64,000 nt of DNA. Source: Pseudomonas sp. Os17 (GTDB lineage Bacteria > Pseudomonadota > Gammaproteobacteria > Pseudomonadales > Pseudomonadaceae). Below are positions 45,835-56,392 of the stretch, piece after piece. The notes below the pieces were generated by a model, which was given only the letters and a program-made list of their open reading frames with translations, did not search any database and was not told the origin of the DNA. A program made the position numbers and the translations under genes. The first letter of the stretch is position 1. Each line of letters starts with the position of its first letter. The stretch is taken from contig NZ_AP014627.1 of NCBI RefSeq assembly GCF_001547895.1, positions 4,529,501 to 4,593,500 on the forward strand, in the 5' to 3' direction.

Positions 45835-46707
45835 TTAGTGCCCGCTGCTCGGCAGGGCCGGAATCGGCTCGCTCGGCGGCGGCAGGTGGCTGGCCGGTGG
45901 TGGGGTGATGGTTTCGCTGGCGGGGGCTGGTTCAGTGCTGGTGGCCGGCACGATCGGCGCGGCCTCGGCTGGCGGCGCCAGCGGTTGCGAGACCGTAGGC
46001 TCAGGTTCAGCGACGGCAGCCGGCGCAGCCACCGCAGCAGGCTCGACCACTGGCTGCGAAGCCTTGGGCTCGGGCTTGGGTTCCGGTTTGGGTTCCGGCT
46101 TGGCCTGAGGCTCAGGCTTGCTCTCGGGCACCCCGAGGTCGGCCTTGGGCTTCTCTTCGATATGGGCCGCCTTCTTCGCCTCCGGCGGCAGGAACAGCTC
46201 CACCAGGGCAAAGTAGCGCTCATAGAACTTGGCCGAGGACACCGTCTCGCTGGCCACCTTGACCATCGAATCATCGGTGGAACCGATCGGCATCGAGACC
46301 GAGCCGAGCACCCCAACGCCGAGGCTGGCCGAATTGTTGACCTTCTTCAGCGCATAGCGGTCCTGCAGGGCGTTGGCGAACACCGTCGAGCGCTGGTCGC
46401 CGCTGCCATCCCGGGCGCAGACCACGTTGAAGCTGATTTCCAGGTGGGTTTCGCCGGTCTGCTGGAAGCTCTTGTGACCGCTGACCAGCTTCGGATCATT
46501 GCTGGTGATGATGTAGCCCTGGCTGAGCAGGGCCCGTCGCGCGGCCTCGCAGGAAGCGGCGTCGCTCACCGGATAATTGCGCGAGAAGGTGCCGGAATCA
46601 TCGAAGCTTTCATGCTCGTAGATAGCGGTCTTGTGCGAGGAACAACCGGCGATTGCGGACAACAGCAACCAGCCGGCCGCCGCGCGCAGATGAAATGATC
46701 TAAACAT
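45835..46707 (-). CDS. DUF2242 lipoprotein with proline-rich C-terminus
   Basis: A 290-residue lipoprotein. The signal peptide MFRSFHLRAAAGWLLLSAIAGC ends in a lipobox with C22 as the lipidated residue. Residues about 25-170 form the DUF2242 domain (EHESFDDSGTFSRNYPV, CEAARRALLSQGYIITS). Beyond that the protein is low-complexity, with PEPKPEPKPEPK repeats and then A/P-rich sequence, likely unstructured and reaching through the periplasm. Start is set by the lipobox; a longer ORF start at 46755 is not used. Function is unknown. Confidence 0.82.
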   Translation of the reverse strand: MFRSFHLRAAAGWLLLSAIAGCSSHKTAIYEHESFDDSGTFSRNYPVSDAASCEAARRALLSQGYIITSNDPKLVSGHKSFQQTGETHLEISFNVVCARDGSGDQRSTVFANALQDRYALKKVNNSASLGVGVLGSVSMPIGSTDDSMVKVASETVSSAKFYERYFALVELFLPPEAKKAAHIEEKPKADLGVPESKPEPQAKPEPKPEPKPEPKASQPVVEPAAVAAPAAVAEPEPTVSQPLAPPAEAAPIVPATSTEPAPASETITPPPASHLPPPSEPIPALPSSGH

Positions 46708-46799
46708 CGAAAATCCTGAGGAAAACGCTCCGGGGCGTATTGTGCAACAGATCAATGCCCCGCAGCGCAGGTAATTGGTGTCTTAAATTTCACACAAGT

Positions 46800-47699
46800 T
46801 TAATGACCGCTGTTTGCCGGAAAAAGTCGCTCGCTCAAATGCTCGATCAGCACCCGCAGCTTGGCTGCGGTGTGCCGGCTCGATGGCCACAGCACCCAGA
46901 ATGCCCCGTTGTGCTGCAGATACTCGTCGAGCACGACCTGCAACTCTCCCCGGCGTACCGCGGCCTGAACCATGAAATCCGGCAGGCAGGCAATGCCCAG
47001 TCCGCTGCGGGCCGCGTGCTCCACCGCTTCGATGGAGCTGCTGGTGAGGCGCGTGGGCAACAACGGCTCCGGCTGCTGGGCCTGGGGCTTGAATGGCCAG
47101 GGCTCGAGTTTGCCGGTGTGGTGAAAGGTGTGTCGCAGACAGGCATGCTCCCGCAGGTCCTGGGGGCTGCGGGGCAAGCCGCGCTGCTCGAAGTACCCGG
47201 GGCTGCCCACCAAGAGCATGCGAAAGTGCCCCAGTTGCCGGGCCAGGAGCCGGGAATCCTTGGGATTACCGGTGCGCACCACCAGATCGAAGCCCTCCTC
47301 CACCACATCCACCAGGCGATCGGAAAGGTCCACATCCAGTTCGATCTGCGGATAGCGCTGCATGAACTCGGCCAGCACGGGCATCAACAGGCCATGGACC
47401 TGCGGCGCACTGATGCGCAATTTGCCCACCGGCGCACTGGAGGAATCGCACAGCTGGAACTCGGCGGCCTCGACCTCGGCCGCGATCCGCCGACAGCGCT
47501 CAAGAAAGCCCGCGCCTTCGGCGGTGAGGCTGATACTGCGGGTCGTTCGATGGAACAGCCGAGTCTTCAAGCGCTCCTCCAGGCGGGCGATGCTTTTGCC
47601 CACCGCCGAGGACGACACCCCCAATAACCGCCCTGCCTCGGTGAAGCTGCGGGTTTCCGCCACCTGCACAAACACCGGGATACTGCCCAGCCAGTCCAT
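46800..47699 (-). CDS. LysR-family regulator, divergent from an MFS exporter
   Basis: A 299-residue LysR-type regulator of the CrgA/AaeR-like branch. The helix-turn-helix has VFVQVAETRSFTEAGRLLG and VSSSAVGKSIARLEERL (about residues 9-45), with the effector domain after. A GGGAGTG ribosome site precedes the ATG at 47699; in-frame openness further upstream is antisense to the MFS gene. The 123-base divergent gap shared with the MFS gene is the probable control region, where AGGACATCTGTGTCC near 47717 forms a dyad. Confidence 0.87.
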   Translation of the reverse strand: MDWLGSIPVFVQVAETRSFTEAGRLLGVSSSAVGKSIARLEERLKTRLFHRTTRSISLTAEGAGFLERCRRIAAEVEAAEFQLCDSSSAPVGKLRISAPQVHGLLMPVLAEFMQRYPQIELDVDLSDRLVDVVEEGFDLVVRTGNPKDSRLLARQLGHFRMLLVGSPGYFEQRGLPRSPQDLREHACLRHTFHHTGKLEPWPFKPQAQQPEPLLPTRLTSSSIEAVEHAARSGLGIACLPDFMVQAAVRRGELQVVLDEYLQHNGAFWVLWPSSRHTAAKLRVLIEHLSERLFPANSGH

Positions 47700-47822
47700 T
47701 GCGCACTCCCGAACTAAGGACATCTGTGTCCGATAAGTTCGGAACCTTAGCCTATTTTTCCGCCATGCACAGCGCCCTACCCTAGGCCTCTCATTTTTGA
47801 GCCAATCCAACGGGACCTGCCC

Positions 47823-49028
47823 ATGAACAATTCCGTCAATGCCTGCGAGCTGTTGCAAGCGCCTGGCCAAACCCGCGAGCGACTGCCTGTCGGCGGCCTG
47901 CTGGCCCTGGCGACTGCCGGGTTCATCACCCTGATGACCGAGACGCTGCCCGCCGGCCTGCTGCCGCTGATGAGCGTCGACCTGGGCGTTTCTCCCGCCC
48001 TGATCGGCCAGTTGGTGACCTTCTACGCCCTGGGATCGCTGCTGGCCGCCATCCCCCTGATCATCCTGACCCAGGGCTGGCGACGACGACCGCTGCTGTT
48101 GATCGCCATCGGCGGCTTCGCCGTGGTCAACAGCGTGACCGCCCTTTCCACCAACTACAGCCTGATCCTCGTGGCGCGCGGGTGTGCCGGCGTCTTCGCC
48201 GGCCTGCTTTGGGCCCTGCTGGCCGGTTACGCCAGCCGAATGGCGGCGCCCCACCTGCAGGGACGGGCGATTACACTGGCCATGCTCGGCGCGCCGCTGG
48301 CGTTGTCCGTGGGCATGCCTGCCGGAACCTGGCTGGGCGGCCTGCTGGGCTGGCGCATGAGCTTCGCCTGCATGACTCTGCTGACCCTCGGGCTGATCGG
48401 CTGGGTGCTGGTTCAGGTGCCGGATTTCCCCGGACTGCGGATGCACAAGCGCCTGCCGCTGACTCGGGTCCTGACCTTGCCAGGGATCCGATCGGTGCTG
48501 TTCGTGACTTTCGCCTATGTGCTGGGGCACAACATTCTCTACACCTACATCGCGCCCTTTCTCGAGTCGGCCGGGCTTGGCAACGCGATTGAACGGGTGC
48601 TGCTGGTGTTCGGTCTGGCGGCGTTGCTGAGCATCTGGCTGGTCGGTCTTTTGATCGACCGCTGGCTGCGTGAGCTGGTGCTGCTCGGTTGCCTGCTGTT
48701 TATCGGCGCCACCCTGGTGCTGGGGCTGCAGGGCGATCAGCCGCTGGCGATCTACGGGGCCACCGCAATCTGGGGGTTGTCCTTCGGTGGCATGGCCACC
48801 CTGTTGCAAACCGCACTGGCCAAGACCGCAGGCGAGCACGCCGACACCGCGCAGTCGATGCTGGTGACCCTGTGGAACCTGGCGATGGCCGGCGGCGGCC
48901 TGGGTGGCGCCTTGTTGCTGCAGGGACCTGGGGTGGCAACCTTCCCCTGGGTAATCGCCACCCTGTTGCTGCTGACCCTGCTGGTGGTGGTGAACGCCCG
49001 GCGCCAGGGCTTTCCAGCCAGCGCTTGA
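47823..49028 (+). CDS. MFS transporter, DHA1 sugar-efflux/AraJ-like branch
   Basis: A 401-residue 12-segment MFS exporter. The first segment region (FITLMTETLPAGLLPLMS) and the TLPAGLLP motif place it in the SotB/AraJ/YdhP-like DHA1 group. Other signature points are the short loop after segment 2 (QGWRRRPLLL) and GFAGLLW-type segment 4. Substrate unknown. It is probably regulated by the divergent LysR protein, and ends near a bidirectional terminator shared with ppiD. Confidence 0.87.
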   Translation: MNNSVNACELLQAPGQTRERLPVGGLLALATAGFITLMTETLPAGLLPLMSVDLGVSPALIGQLVTFYALGSLLAAIPLIILTQGWRRRPLLLIAIGGFAVVNSVTALSTNYSLILVARGCAGVFAGLLWALLAGYASRMAAPHLQGRAITLAMLGAPLALSVGMPAGTWLGGLLGWRMSFACMTLLTLGLIGWVLVQVPDFPGLRMHKRLPLTRVLTLPGIRSVLFVTFAYVLGHNILYTYIAPFLESAGLGNAIERVLLVFGLAALLSIWLVGLLIDRWLRELVLLGCLLFIGATLVLGLQGDQPLAIYGATAIWGLSFGGMATLLQTALAKTAGEHADTAQSMLVTLWNLAMAGGGLGGALLLQGPGVATFPWVIATLLLLTLLVVVNARRQGFPASA

Positions 49029-49141
49029 AACGGGTCCAAGGCGTGCGCGACCGCCAACTCTCCCCGGCATGGACCCTGGCGGTGACTGGCATACCGGCAA
49101 GCGCCGGAACCGTCGTCACCTGAGCCAGATCCGCCTCAAAA

Positions 49142-49173
49142 AAAAGACCCCGGCCTTGCGGACGGGGTCTTTT
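49142..49173. terminator. Bidirectional terminator, MFS gene / ppiD
   Basis: AAAAGACCCCG and CGGGGTCTTTT flank a 10-base loop between the convergent genes. A and T runs occur on either side. Confidence 0.85.
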
Positions 49174-49192
49174 CAACACAGCAGATCAGGCA

Positions 49193-51064
49193 TCAGTAGC
49201 GCTTGATGTCCGCCTGGTTTTCCAACTGCTTGCGATAGGCAGAGAAGTCCTGCTGGCCGATACGCGAGGCCAGGAAACGACGGTATTGAACCTTCTCTTC
49301 CTCGGTCGGTGCCGCGGCTTCGTTGACGTTGTTGAGTTGCAGCACCATCAAGTTGCCGTTGGGTAGAGTCACGCTGGCGAAGGTCGGCTTGTCCTTGGAC
49401 TCAGGCTTGCTCATGCGGAACAACGCCTGCAGTACGGTCGGATCGACACCTTCCTGGGCACGGGTCACGGCTTGCATGACTTTCCAGTTCTGACCGTCCA
49501 CCGGCTTGTTCAGCGCGGTCTTGCCATCACGCAAGCTGGCGATCAGTTCTTCGGCCTTGGTCTTGGCCGCAGCACTGGCGTGCTCCTTGGCCAATTGCGC
49601 GCGAATGGCGGTAGCAACCCCTTCCAGCGGCAGTTGCTCAGGCTTGTGGTGCTCTTTGACACGCAGCACCACCACGGTTTCCGGGTCCAGTTCGATTGCG
49701 GTGCTGTTGGCACCCTCATCGAGCACCTCGGTGCTGAAAGCAGCCTGCACCACGTTACGGTTGGCGGCGATGCCGTCACCGCCCTCACGGCCAAACGGCG
49801 CGGAGGTGTGAACAGTCAGTTTCAGATCCTGAGCCGGCTGTGCCAGATCGGATGCCTCGAACGACGAATCCTCAAGCTGCTTGGTAGCCTCGACGAAACG
49901 CTGCTCAACCTGCTGGGTTTTCAGATCGCGGGTCAGCTTGTCCTTGAGGCTGGCGAAGCTCGGCACTTGCGGTGCCTCAATGCCCAGCAGCTTGATCAAG
50001 TGGAAACCGAAACCGGTACGTACGGGCGCCGAGACCTGATCCTTGTCCAGCGCATACAACGCTTTTTCGAAGATCGGGTCATAGACACCTGGGCCGGCGT
50101 AGCCCAGGTCACCGCCGTTATTGGCCGAACCTGGATCCTGGGAGAACTCCTTGGCCAGTGCCTCGAAGCTTTCACCCTTGGCCAGGCGAGCCTGGATCTC
50201 TTCGATCTTGGCCTTGGCCTGAGCCTCGTTCACCTTGTCGTTGACTTCGATCAGGATGTGCGCGGCACGACGCTGCTCGGACAGGTTGGCGACTTCTTTC
50301 TGATACAGCGCTTGCAGGTCTTCGTCCTTGACGCTGACCTGGTCGAAGAATGCGGCCTTCTTCAACTCGATGTAATCGATGACCACCTGGTCAGGAGTCA
50401 TGAACTCCTTGGCGTGCTGATCGTAGTAGGCCTTGACCTCTTCGTCGGTCAGCTTGACTGCCGCCGGATCGGCCTTGATGGTCAGGGAGGCAAAATCCCG
50501 GGTCTGCTTTTCCAGACGAGCGAAGGCCAGCACCTGGGCGTCGGTTACAAAACCGCTGCCGGCAAGACCGGCGCGTACCTGGCCGATCAGCATTTCCTGA
50601 GCCAGCATCTGGCGGAATTGCAGACGGGTGTAACCCAGTTGACGGATGACCTGGTCGAAACGCTCGGGGCTGAATTTGCCATCCACCTGGAATTCAGGTG
50701 TCTGCAAGATCACTTGATCCAGTGCGCCTTCGGAAAACGCGAACTTGGAATCCTTCGCCCCTTGCAGCAACAGCTTGCGATCGATCAGCCCTTTCAGAGC
50801 GGCTTCACGCAGCATCTTCTCATCCAGCAGGGAGGCATCGAAGTCTTTGCCCAACTGTTGCATCAACTGACGGCGTTGCATGTCGACGGCCTGGCTCAGC
50901 TCGTTCTGAGTGATTTCCTCGCCGTTGACCTTGGCCGCGTCCTGGTTGTGGGTGGTGGCCTTGAAAATGGCATCGAAACCGGTCAACGCCAGCAGCGCGA
51001 CGATGACCCCGATGATGGTTTTGGCAATCCAGCCTTGTGAATTGTCCCTGATATTCTGCAGCAT
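49193..51064 (-). CDS. ppiD: PpiD, periplasmic folding chaperone anchored to the inner membrane
   Basis: A 623-residue SurA/PpiD-type foldase. A single N-terminal helix (about residues 13-31, IAKTIIGVIVALLALTGF) anchors it to the inner membrane. A SurA_N-like chaperone domain follows, then a parvulin PPIase domain (RRAAHILIEVND ... DPGSANNGGDLGY ... FGFHLIKLLGI, about residues 265-360), and a C-terminal chaperone part. It helps newly exported outer-membrane proteins near the Sec translocon. It is downstream of hupB but separated by a terminator and a tRNA-like relic, so it probably has its own promoter. Confidence 0.95.
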   Translation of the reverse strand: MLQNIRDNSQGWIAKTIIGVIVALLALTGFDAIFKATTHNQDAAKVNGEEITQNELSQAVDMQRRQLMQQLGKDFDASLLDEKMLREAALKGLIDRKLLLQGAKDSKFAFSEGALDQVILQTPEFQVDGKFSPERFDQVIRQLGYTRLQFRQMLAQEMLIGQVRAGLAGSGFVTDAQVLAFARLEKQTRDFASLTIKADPAAVKLTDEEVKAYYDQHAKEFMTPDQVVIDYIELKKAAFFDQVSVKDEDLQALYQKEVANLSEQRRAAHILIEVNDKVNEAQAKAKIEEIQARLAKGESFEALAKEFSQDPGSANNGGDLGYAGPGVYDPIFEKALYALDKDQVSAPVRTGFGFHLIKLLGIEAPQVPSFASLKDKLTRDLKTQQVEQRFVEATKQLEDSSFEASDLAQPAQDLKLTVHTSAPFGREGGDGIAANRNVVQAAFSTEVLDEGANSTAIELDPETVVVLRVKEHHKPEQLPLEGVATAIRAQLAKEHASAAAKTKAEELIASLRDGKTALNKPVDGQNWKVMQAVTRAQEGVDPTVLQALFRMSKPESKDKPTFASVTLPNGNLMVLQLNNVNEAAAPTEEEKVQYRRFLASRIGQQDFSAYRKQLENQADIKRY

Positions 51065-51133
51065 ACGTCCCCCAAAAACGGCTGTAATTCAATTTGAGCA
51101 GCCGTGGAGCGTGGGTAGAATCCGGATAGAAGA

Positions 51134-51157
51134 AAGGCGCATCCGAGGATGCGCCTT
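51134..51157. terminator. Hairpin between hupB and ppiD
   Basis: AAGGCGCATCC-GA-GGATGCGCCTT is a perfect 11-bp stem between the two genes; on the minus strand it is followed by TTCTTC. It probably ends the hupB transcript. Confidence 0.78.
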
Positions 51158-51165
51158 CTCGTAAC

Positions 51166-51243
51166 TGGCGGAGCGGACGAGAGTTGAATCTGCAACCCTC
51201 TGCGTAAACCGATGGTCTATCGGTCGACTGGCGCCCCGCTGCC
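51166..51243 (-). pseudogene. Degenerate tRNA-Asp-like relic
   Basis: On the minus strand the segment ends ...CCGCTCCGCCA, with CCA, a T-loop TTCAACT and a variable region much like bacterial tRNA-Asp. The T-stem (GCAGA/CTCGT) has mispairs, including loss of the invariant G53-C61 pair. The 5' acceptor strand (GCAGCGG) no longer fully pairs and the anticodon region is TTTAC, not GTC. It therefore looks like a decayed tRNA. Judged by eye without a covariance model. Confidence 0.5.
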
Positions 51244-51290
51244 AGATCAGGCATGACCCCGACCCGGATGGGCAAAGACCCTGAAGAAAC

Positions 51291-51563
51291 TTAGTTAACG
51301 GCTTCTTTCAGTGCTTTACCGGCTTTGAAACCTGGCTTTTTAGCAGCGGCGATTTCCAGAGTCTTACCGGTCTGTGGGTTGCGGCCGATACGAGCTGGGC
51401 GATCAGTTACGGAGAAGGTACCGAAACCAACCAGAACAACAGAGTCACCGGCCTTCAGAGCGCCAGTAACGGATTCGATAACTGCGTCCAGCGCACGGCC
51501 AGCAGCAGCTTTCGGGAGATCAGCAGATGCAGCGATAGCATCAATCAGTTCCGACTTGTTCAC
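51291..51563 (-). CDS. hupB: HU-beta nucleoid protein
   Basis: A 90-residue DNA-binding protein HU, the beta subunit by gene order (lon-hupB-ppiD). [11 protein letters not shown] and the [12 protein letters not shown] helices are followed by the DNA-binding arm [29 protein letters not shown] with the Pro for intercalation. Location is the nucleoid. Base composition is more AT-rich than neighbours, as for many strongly expressed genes. It is followed by a terminator. Confidence 0.97.
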   Translation of the reverse strand: MNKSELIDAIAASADLPKAAAGRALDAVIESVTGALKAGDSVVLVGFGTFSVTDRPARIGRNPQTGKTLEIAAAKKPGFKAGKALKEAVN

Positions 51564-51710
51564 TCTAAGTCCCCTTATATATCTATGAGTATGATTCTAA
51601 GTTTTTTGGTGAAAGCAAAACGAGTGCTGAATGGCCTACAGACACTTAAGAGCCGCTTTATAACAAGGGCTCTAAAAAGCTGTCAAGGAAGCCCCCCAGG
51701 CTAATGCGTA

Positions 51711-54107
51711 CTAATGCGTGCTAATTCTTTCCTTAGAGTCAGACTCGCGTTTTTCGTCCTTTGCAACTATCTCGGGAGCCACATCCGGCAAGGGCTCCGG
51801 CGCGTATTGCAGCGCAATTTGCAGGACTTCGTCAATCCATTTAACCGGTTTAATCTGCAGATCCTGCTTGATATTGTCAGGAATTTCTTTCAAATCGCGA
51901 ACATTCTCTTCAGGAATGATCACCGTCTTGATTCCACCCCGATGAGCTGCGAGTAATTTCTCTTTCAGTCCACCGATGGCCAACACCTGACCACGCAGAG
52001 TGATCTCGCCAGTCATCGCCACGTCAGCCCGTACCGGGATCCCGGTCAGCGCGGAAACCAACGCCGTGCACATGCCTATGCCTGCGCTAGGGCCGTCTTT
52101 GGGGGTTGCCCCTTCAGGCATATGGATATGGGTATCGCGCTTCTCGTGGAAGTCCAGGGGAATGCCCAAACTCTTCGCCCGACTGCGTACCACGGTCAGT
52201 GCTGCAGTGATCGACTCGACCATGACATCGCCCAGGGAGCCGGTCTTGATCAACTGGCCCTTGCCTGGCACCACCGCAGCTTCGATGGTCAGCAATTCAC
52301 CGCCGACCTGAGTCCAGGCCAGACCCGTTACCTGGCCGATCTGATCTTGCTGCTCTGCCAGGCCGTAGCGGAACTTGCGCACACCAAGGAAGTGTTCCAG
52401 CAACTCGGAAGTCACTTTCACCGAGAAGCGTTTTTCCATCGCGTGCTCTTTCACTGCCTTGCGGCAGACCTTGGCAATCTGGCGCTCCAGGCCCCGCACA
52501 CCGGCTTCGCGGGTGTAGTAACGAATGATGTCGCGGATCGCATCCGGATCGAATTCCAGCTCGCCCTTCTTCAGGCCGTTGGCCTGGATCTGCTTGGGCG
52601 ACAGGTACTTGATCGCGATGTTGATCTTCTCGTCCTCGGTATAGCCGGGCAGACGAATTACCTCCATCCGGTCCAGCAATGCTGGTGGGATATTCATCGA
52701 GTTGGAGGTGCACAGGAACATCACATCGGACAGGTCGTAATCGACTTCCAGATAGTGATCGTTGAAATTATGGTTCTGCTCGGGATCCAGAACCTCTAGC
52801 AAGGCAGACGCCGGATCGCCGCGCATATCGCTGCCCATCTTGTCGATTTCATCGAGCAGGAACAGCGGGTTGCGCACACCCACCTTTGTCATCTTTTGAA
52901 TCAATCTTCCTGGCATCGAACCGATGTAAGTACGACGATGGCCACGGATTTCCGCTTCGTCCCGAACACCACCCAGCGCCATACGCACAAACTTGCGATT
53001 GGTTGCGTTGGCGATCGATTCGGCCAGAGAGGTTTTCCCTACCCCTGGAGGCCCGACGAGGCACAACACTGGACCACGGATTTTCTTAACCCGCTTTTGT
53101 ACGGCGAGGTATTCGAGAATCCGCTCTTTGACTTCTTCCAGACCATAGTGGTCGGCATCAAGGATGTCTTCGGCACGTGCCAGGTCCAGACGCACCTTGC
53201 TCTGAGCCTTCCACGGCACCTGCACCAGCCAGTCGATGTAGGAGCGAACCACGGTGGCCTCGGCAGACATCGGCGACATCTGCTTGAGCTTGTTCAGTTC
53301 GGCCTGAGCCTTGGTCATGGCGTCTTTGGGCAGGCCGGCGGCATCGATGCGCTTCTTCAGCTCTTCGATTTCGTTGTGGCCTTCGTCACCGTCACCCAAC
53401 TCTTTCTGAATGGCCTTCATCTGCTCATTCAGGTAGTACTCACGCTGGCTACGCTCCATTTGTTTCTTGACGCGGCCACGAATGCGCTTTTCCACTTGCA
53501 GCAGATCAATCTCGGCGTCCAGCAATGCCAGGACGTGCTCGACTCGGGCTGACAGATCAATGATCTCGAGGATTTCCTGCTTCTGCTCGATCTTCAGCGC
53601 CATGTGCGCAGCCATGGTATCTACCAGGCGGCTTGGCTCGTCGATGCTGTTGAGAGAAGACAACACCTCGGCAGGGACTTTCTTGCCCAGTTGCACATAC
53701 TGCTCGAACTGGGACAGCAAACTGCGGACGAACACTTCTGACTCACGATCAGGAGCATCGACCTCGTCAATCAGAGAGACTTCAGCACGGCAGTGACCAT
53801 CAACTTCACTGAAGCGTTCTACAGCGCCGCGCTGTTCGCCTTCAACCAGCACCTTGACGGTGCCATCAGGCAATTTGAGCAACTGCAAGACAGTCGCAAT
53901 GGTGCCTACGCGATAGAGTGCATCTTCACCGGGGTCATCATCAGCAGGATTTCTCTGTGCCAGCAGAAGTATCTGCTTGTCGCCCGTCATCGCTGCCTCG
54001 AGGGCTTCGATCGACTTCTCGCGCCCCACGAACAGCGGGATAACCATGTGCGGATAAACCACGACATCACGCAATGGCAGGAGAGGCAATTCGATGGTTG
54101 TCTTCAT
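51711..54107 (-). CDS. lon: Lon protease (LonA)
   Basis: A 798-residue ATP-dependent serine protease. The N-terminal substrate-binding domain begins [24 protein letters not shown]. The AAA+ ATPase has Walker [10 protein letters not shown] and Walker [12 protein letters not shown]. The protease domain has the catalytic Ser at S674 in [10 protein letters not shown] and Lys at K717 in [14 protein letters not shown]. It degrades misfolded and regulatory proteins. A sigma-32-like promoter is upstream, and HU, a Lon substrate in E. coli, is encoded downstream. Standard size. Confidence 0.97.
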   Translation of the reverse strand: MKTTIELPLLPLRDVVVYPHMVIPLFVGREKSIEALEAAMTGDKQILLLAQRNPADDDPGEDALYRVGTIATVLQLLKLPDGTVKVLVEGEQRGAVERFSEVDGHCRAEVSLIDEVDAPDRESEVFVRSLLSQFEQYVQLGKKVPAEVLSSLNSIDEPSRLVDTMAAHMALKIEQKQEILEIIDLSARVEHVLALLDAEIDLLQVEKRIRGRVKKQMERSQREYYLNEQMKAIQKELGDGDEGHNEIEELKKRIDAAGLPKDAMTKAQAELNKLKQMSPMSAEATVVRSYIDWLVQVPWKAQSKVRLDLARAEDILDADHYGLEEVKERILEYLAVQKRVKKIRGPVLCLVGPPGVGKTSLAESIANATNRKFVRMALGGVRDEAEIRGHRRTYIGSMPGRLIQKMTKVGVRNPLFLLDEIDKMGSDMRGDPASALLEVLDPEQNHNFNDHYLEVDYDLSDVMFLCTSNSMNIPPALLDRMEVIRLPGYTEDEKINIAIKYLSPKQIQANGLKKGELEFDPDAIRDIIRYYTREAGVRGLERQIAKVCRKAVKEHAMEKRFSVKVTSELLEHFLGVRKFRYGLAEQQDQIGQVTGLAWTQVGGELLTIEAAVVPGKGQLIKTGSLGDVMVESITAALTVVRSRAKSLGIPLDFHEKRDTHIHMPEGATPKDGPSAGIGMCTALVSALTGIPVRADVAMTGEITLRGQVLAIGGLKEKLLAAHRGGIKTVIIPEENVRDLKEIPDNIKQDLQIKPVKWIDEVLQIALQYAPEPLPDVAPEIVAKDEKRESDSKERISTH

Positions 54108-54123
54108 GATTTCGCCTCTACGG

Positions 54124-54137
54124 CGGCCGTACGGCCG
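54124..54137. promoter_or_regulatory. Palindrome in the lon 5' leader
   Basis: CGGCCGTACGGCCG is a perfect 14-bp palindrome between the heat-shock promoter and the lon ribosome site. In RNA it would form a strong hairpin close to the AGAGGCG ribosome site, possibly limiting translation. Confidence 0.45.
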
Positions 54138-54167
54138 TAAACAGATGGAAGTAAGCTTGAAACCAAG

Positions 54168-54194
54168 ATGGGGGCTGCCTGCAAAAAAAACAAG
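54168..54194 (-). promoter_or_regulatory. Sigma-32-type heat-shock promoter of lon
   Basis: On the minus strand CTTGTTT is followed after 14 bases by CCCCATCT, close to the RpoH consensus CTTGAAA-N13-14-CCCCATNT. It lies about 60 bases before the lon start codon. Confidence 0.7.
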
Positions 54195-54220
54195 CTTAAA
54201 GACAGCACTTTAAGACGCTA

Positions 54221-54246
54221 AAAGGAAAGGGGCCCGAAGGCCCCTT
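54221..54246 (-). terminator. Terminator after clpX
   Basis: AAGGGGCC-TTCG-GGCCCCTT stem with TTTT after it on the minus strand. It separates clpX from lon. Confidence 0.85.
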
Positions 54247-54268
54247 CTTTTAAGCAACACCACAACAC

Positions 54269-55552
<1,284 letters not shown>

Positions 55553-55658
55553 TCGATCGATCCAAATCCGATAGGCTTGCAACACAAGATGAAGGCAATT
55601 GCGGGCTTTTTCAAGTCCGCAGGCGGCCAGTTAAATAAGCCGCCTACATTTGAGTTGC

Positions 55659-56300
55659 TTAGGCAGGCATTTGACGCTTGTTGATCACGGAGTCGATCAG
55701 ACCGTACTCCGCGGCGCGCTCGGCGCTCATGAAGTTGTCACGCTCGGTGTCACGCTCAATGGTTTCAAGGCTCTGACCAGTGTGGTGAGCCAGCAGCGAG
55801 TTCAGGCGAGAACGAATGTGCAGGATTTCCTTGGCATGGATGTCGATATCCGACGCCTGGCCTTGGAAACCGCCGAGCGGTTGGTGAATCATCATCCGCG
55901 AGTTAGGCAGGCAATGACGCTTGCCCGCGGCACCGCCAGCGAGCAGGAAGGCCCCCATGCTGCATGCCTGACCAATGCAGATAGTCGAAACGTCAGGCTT
56001 GATGAATTGCATGGTGTCGTAGATCGACATGCCAGCAGTCACCGAGCCACCTGGCGAGTTGATGTAGAGATGGATGTCCTTGTCCGGGTTTTCCGCTTCA
56101 AGGAATAGCAGTTGCGCCGCAACCAAGTTGGCCATGTAGTCCTCTACCGGGCCAATCAGGAAGATCACTCGCTCCTTCAAGAGGCGCGAATAGATGTCAT
56201 AGGCGCGTTCGCCGCGGGCGGACTGCTCGATAACCATCGGGACCAGGCCGCCTGCGGCCTGGATGTCAGAGCTCTGCTGATAATAAGAATTGCGGGACAT
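55659..56300 (-). CDS. clpP: ClpP, proteolytic subunit of the ClpXP protease
   Basis: A 213-residue serine protease of the ClpP family. The catalytic triad is S114 in [10 protein letters not shown]139 in MIHQPLGG and D188 in ERDTERDNF. The chamber is built of two heptameric rings and works with ClpX or ClpA. The N-terminus [21 protein letters not shown] includes a propeptide. GGGAGTG precedes the start. A hairpin in the tig-clpP gap may attenuate transcription from tig. Confidence 0.97.
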   Translation of the reverse strand: MSRNSYYQQSSDIQAAGGLVPMVIEQSARGERAYDIYSRLLKERVIFLIGPVEDYMANLVAAQLLFLEAENPDKDIHLYINSPGGSVTAGMSIYDTMQFIKPDVSTICIGQACSMGAFLLAGGAAGKRHCLPNSRMMIHQPLGGFQGQASDIDIHAKEILHIRSRLNSLLAHHTGQSLETIERDTERDNFMSAERAAEYGLIDSVINKRQMPA

Positions 56301-56340
56301 GTCCTGCAGTCACTCCCAAATAGTCATGTCTTGAATACGC

Positions 56341-56366
56341 ATAAGCCAGCACGAAGGCTGGCTTAT
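56341..56366. terminator. Hairpin between tig and clpP
   Basis: ATAAGCCAGC / GCTGGCTTAT stem of 10 bp with a 6-base loop just after the tig stop. It is likely a partial terminator or processing site. Confidence 0.65.
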
Positions 56367-56392
56367 GGTGTGTGCTTCGAACGAAAAGAGGA

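Noticed and set aside
47700..49100. Upstream extension of the LysR frame on the minus strand over the MFS gene
   Set aside because: The extension is antisense to the MFS gene and has low-complexity Q/G/H composition. The real start is the ATG at 47699 with GGGAGTG before it.
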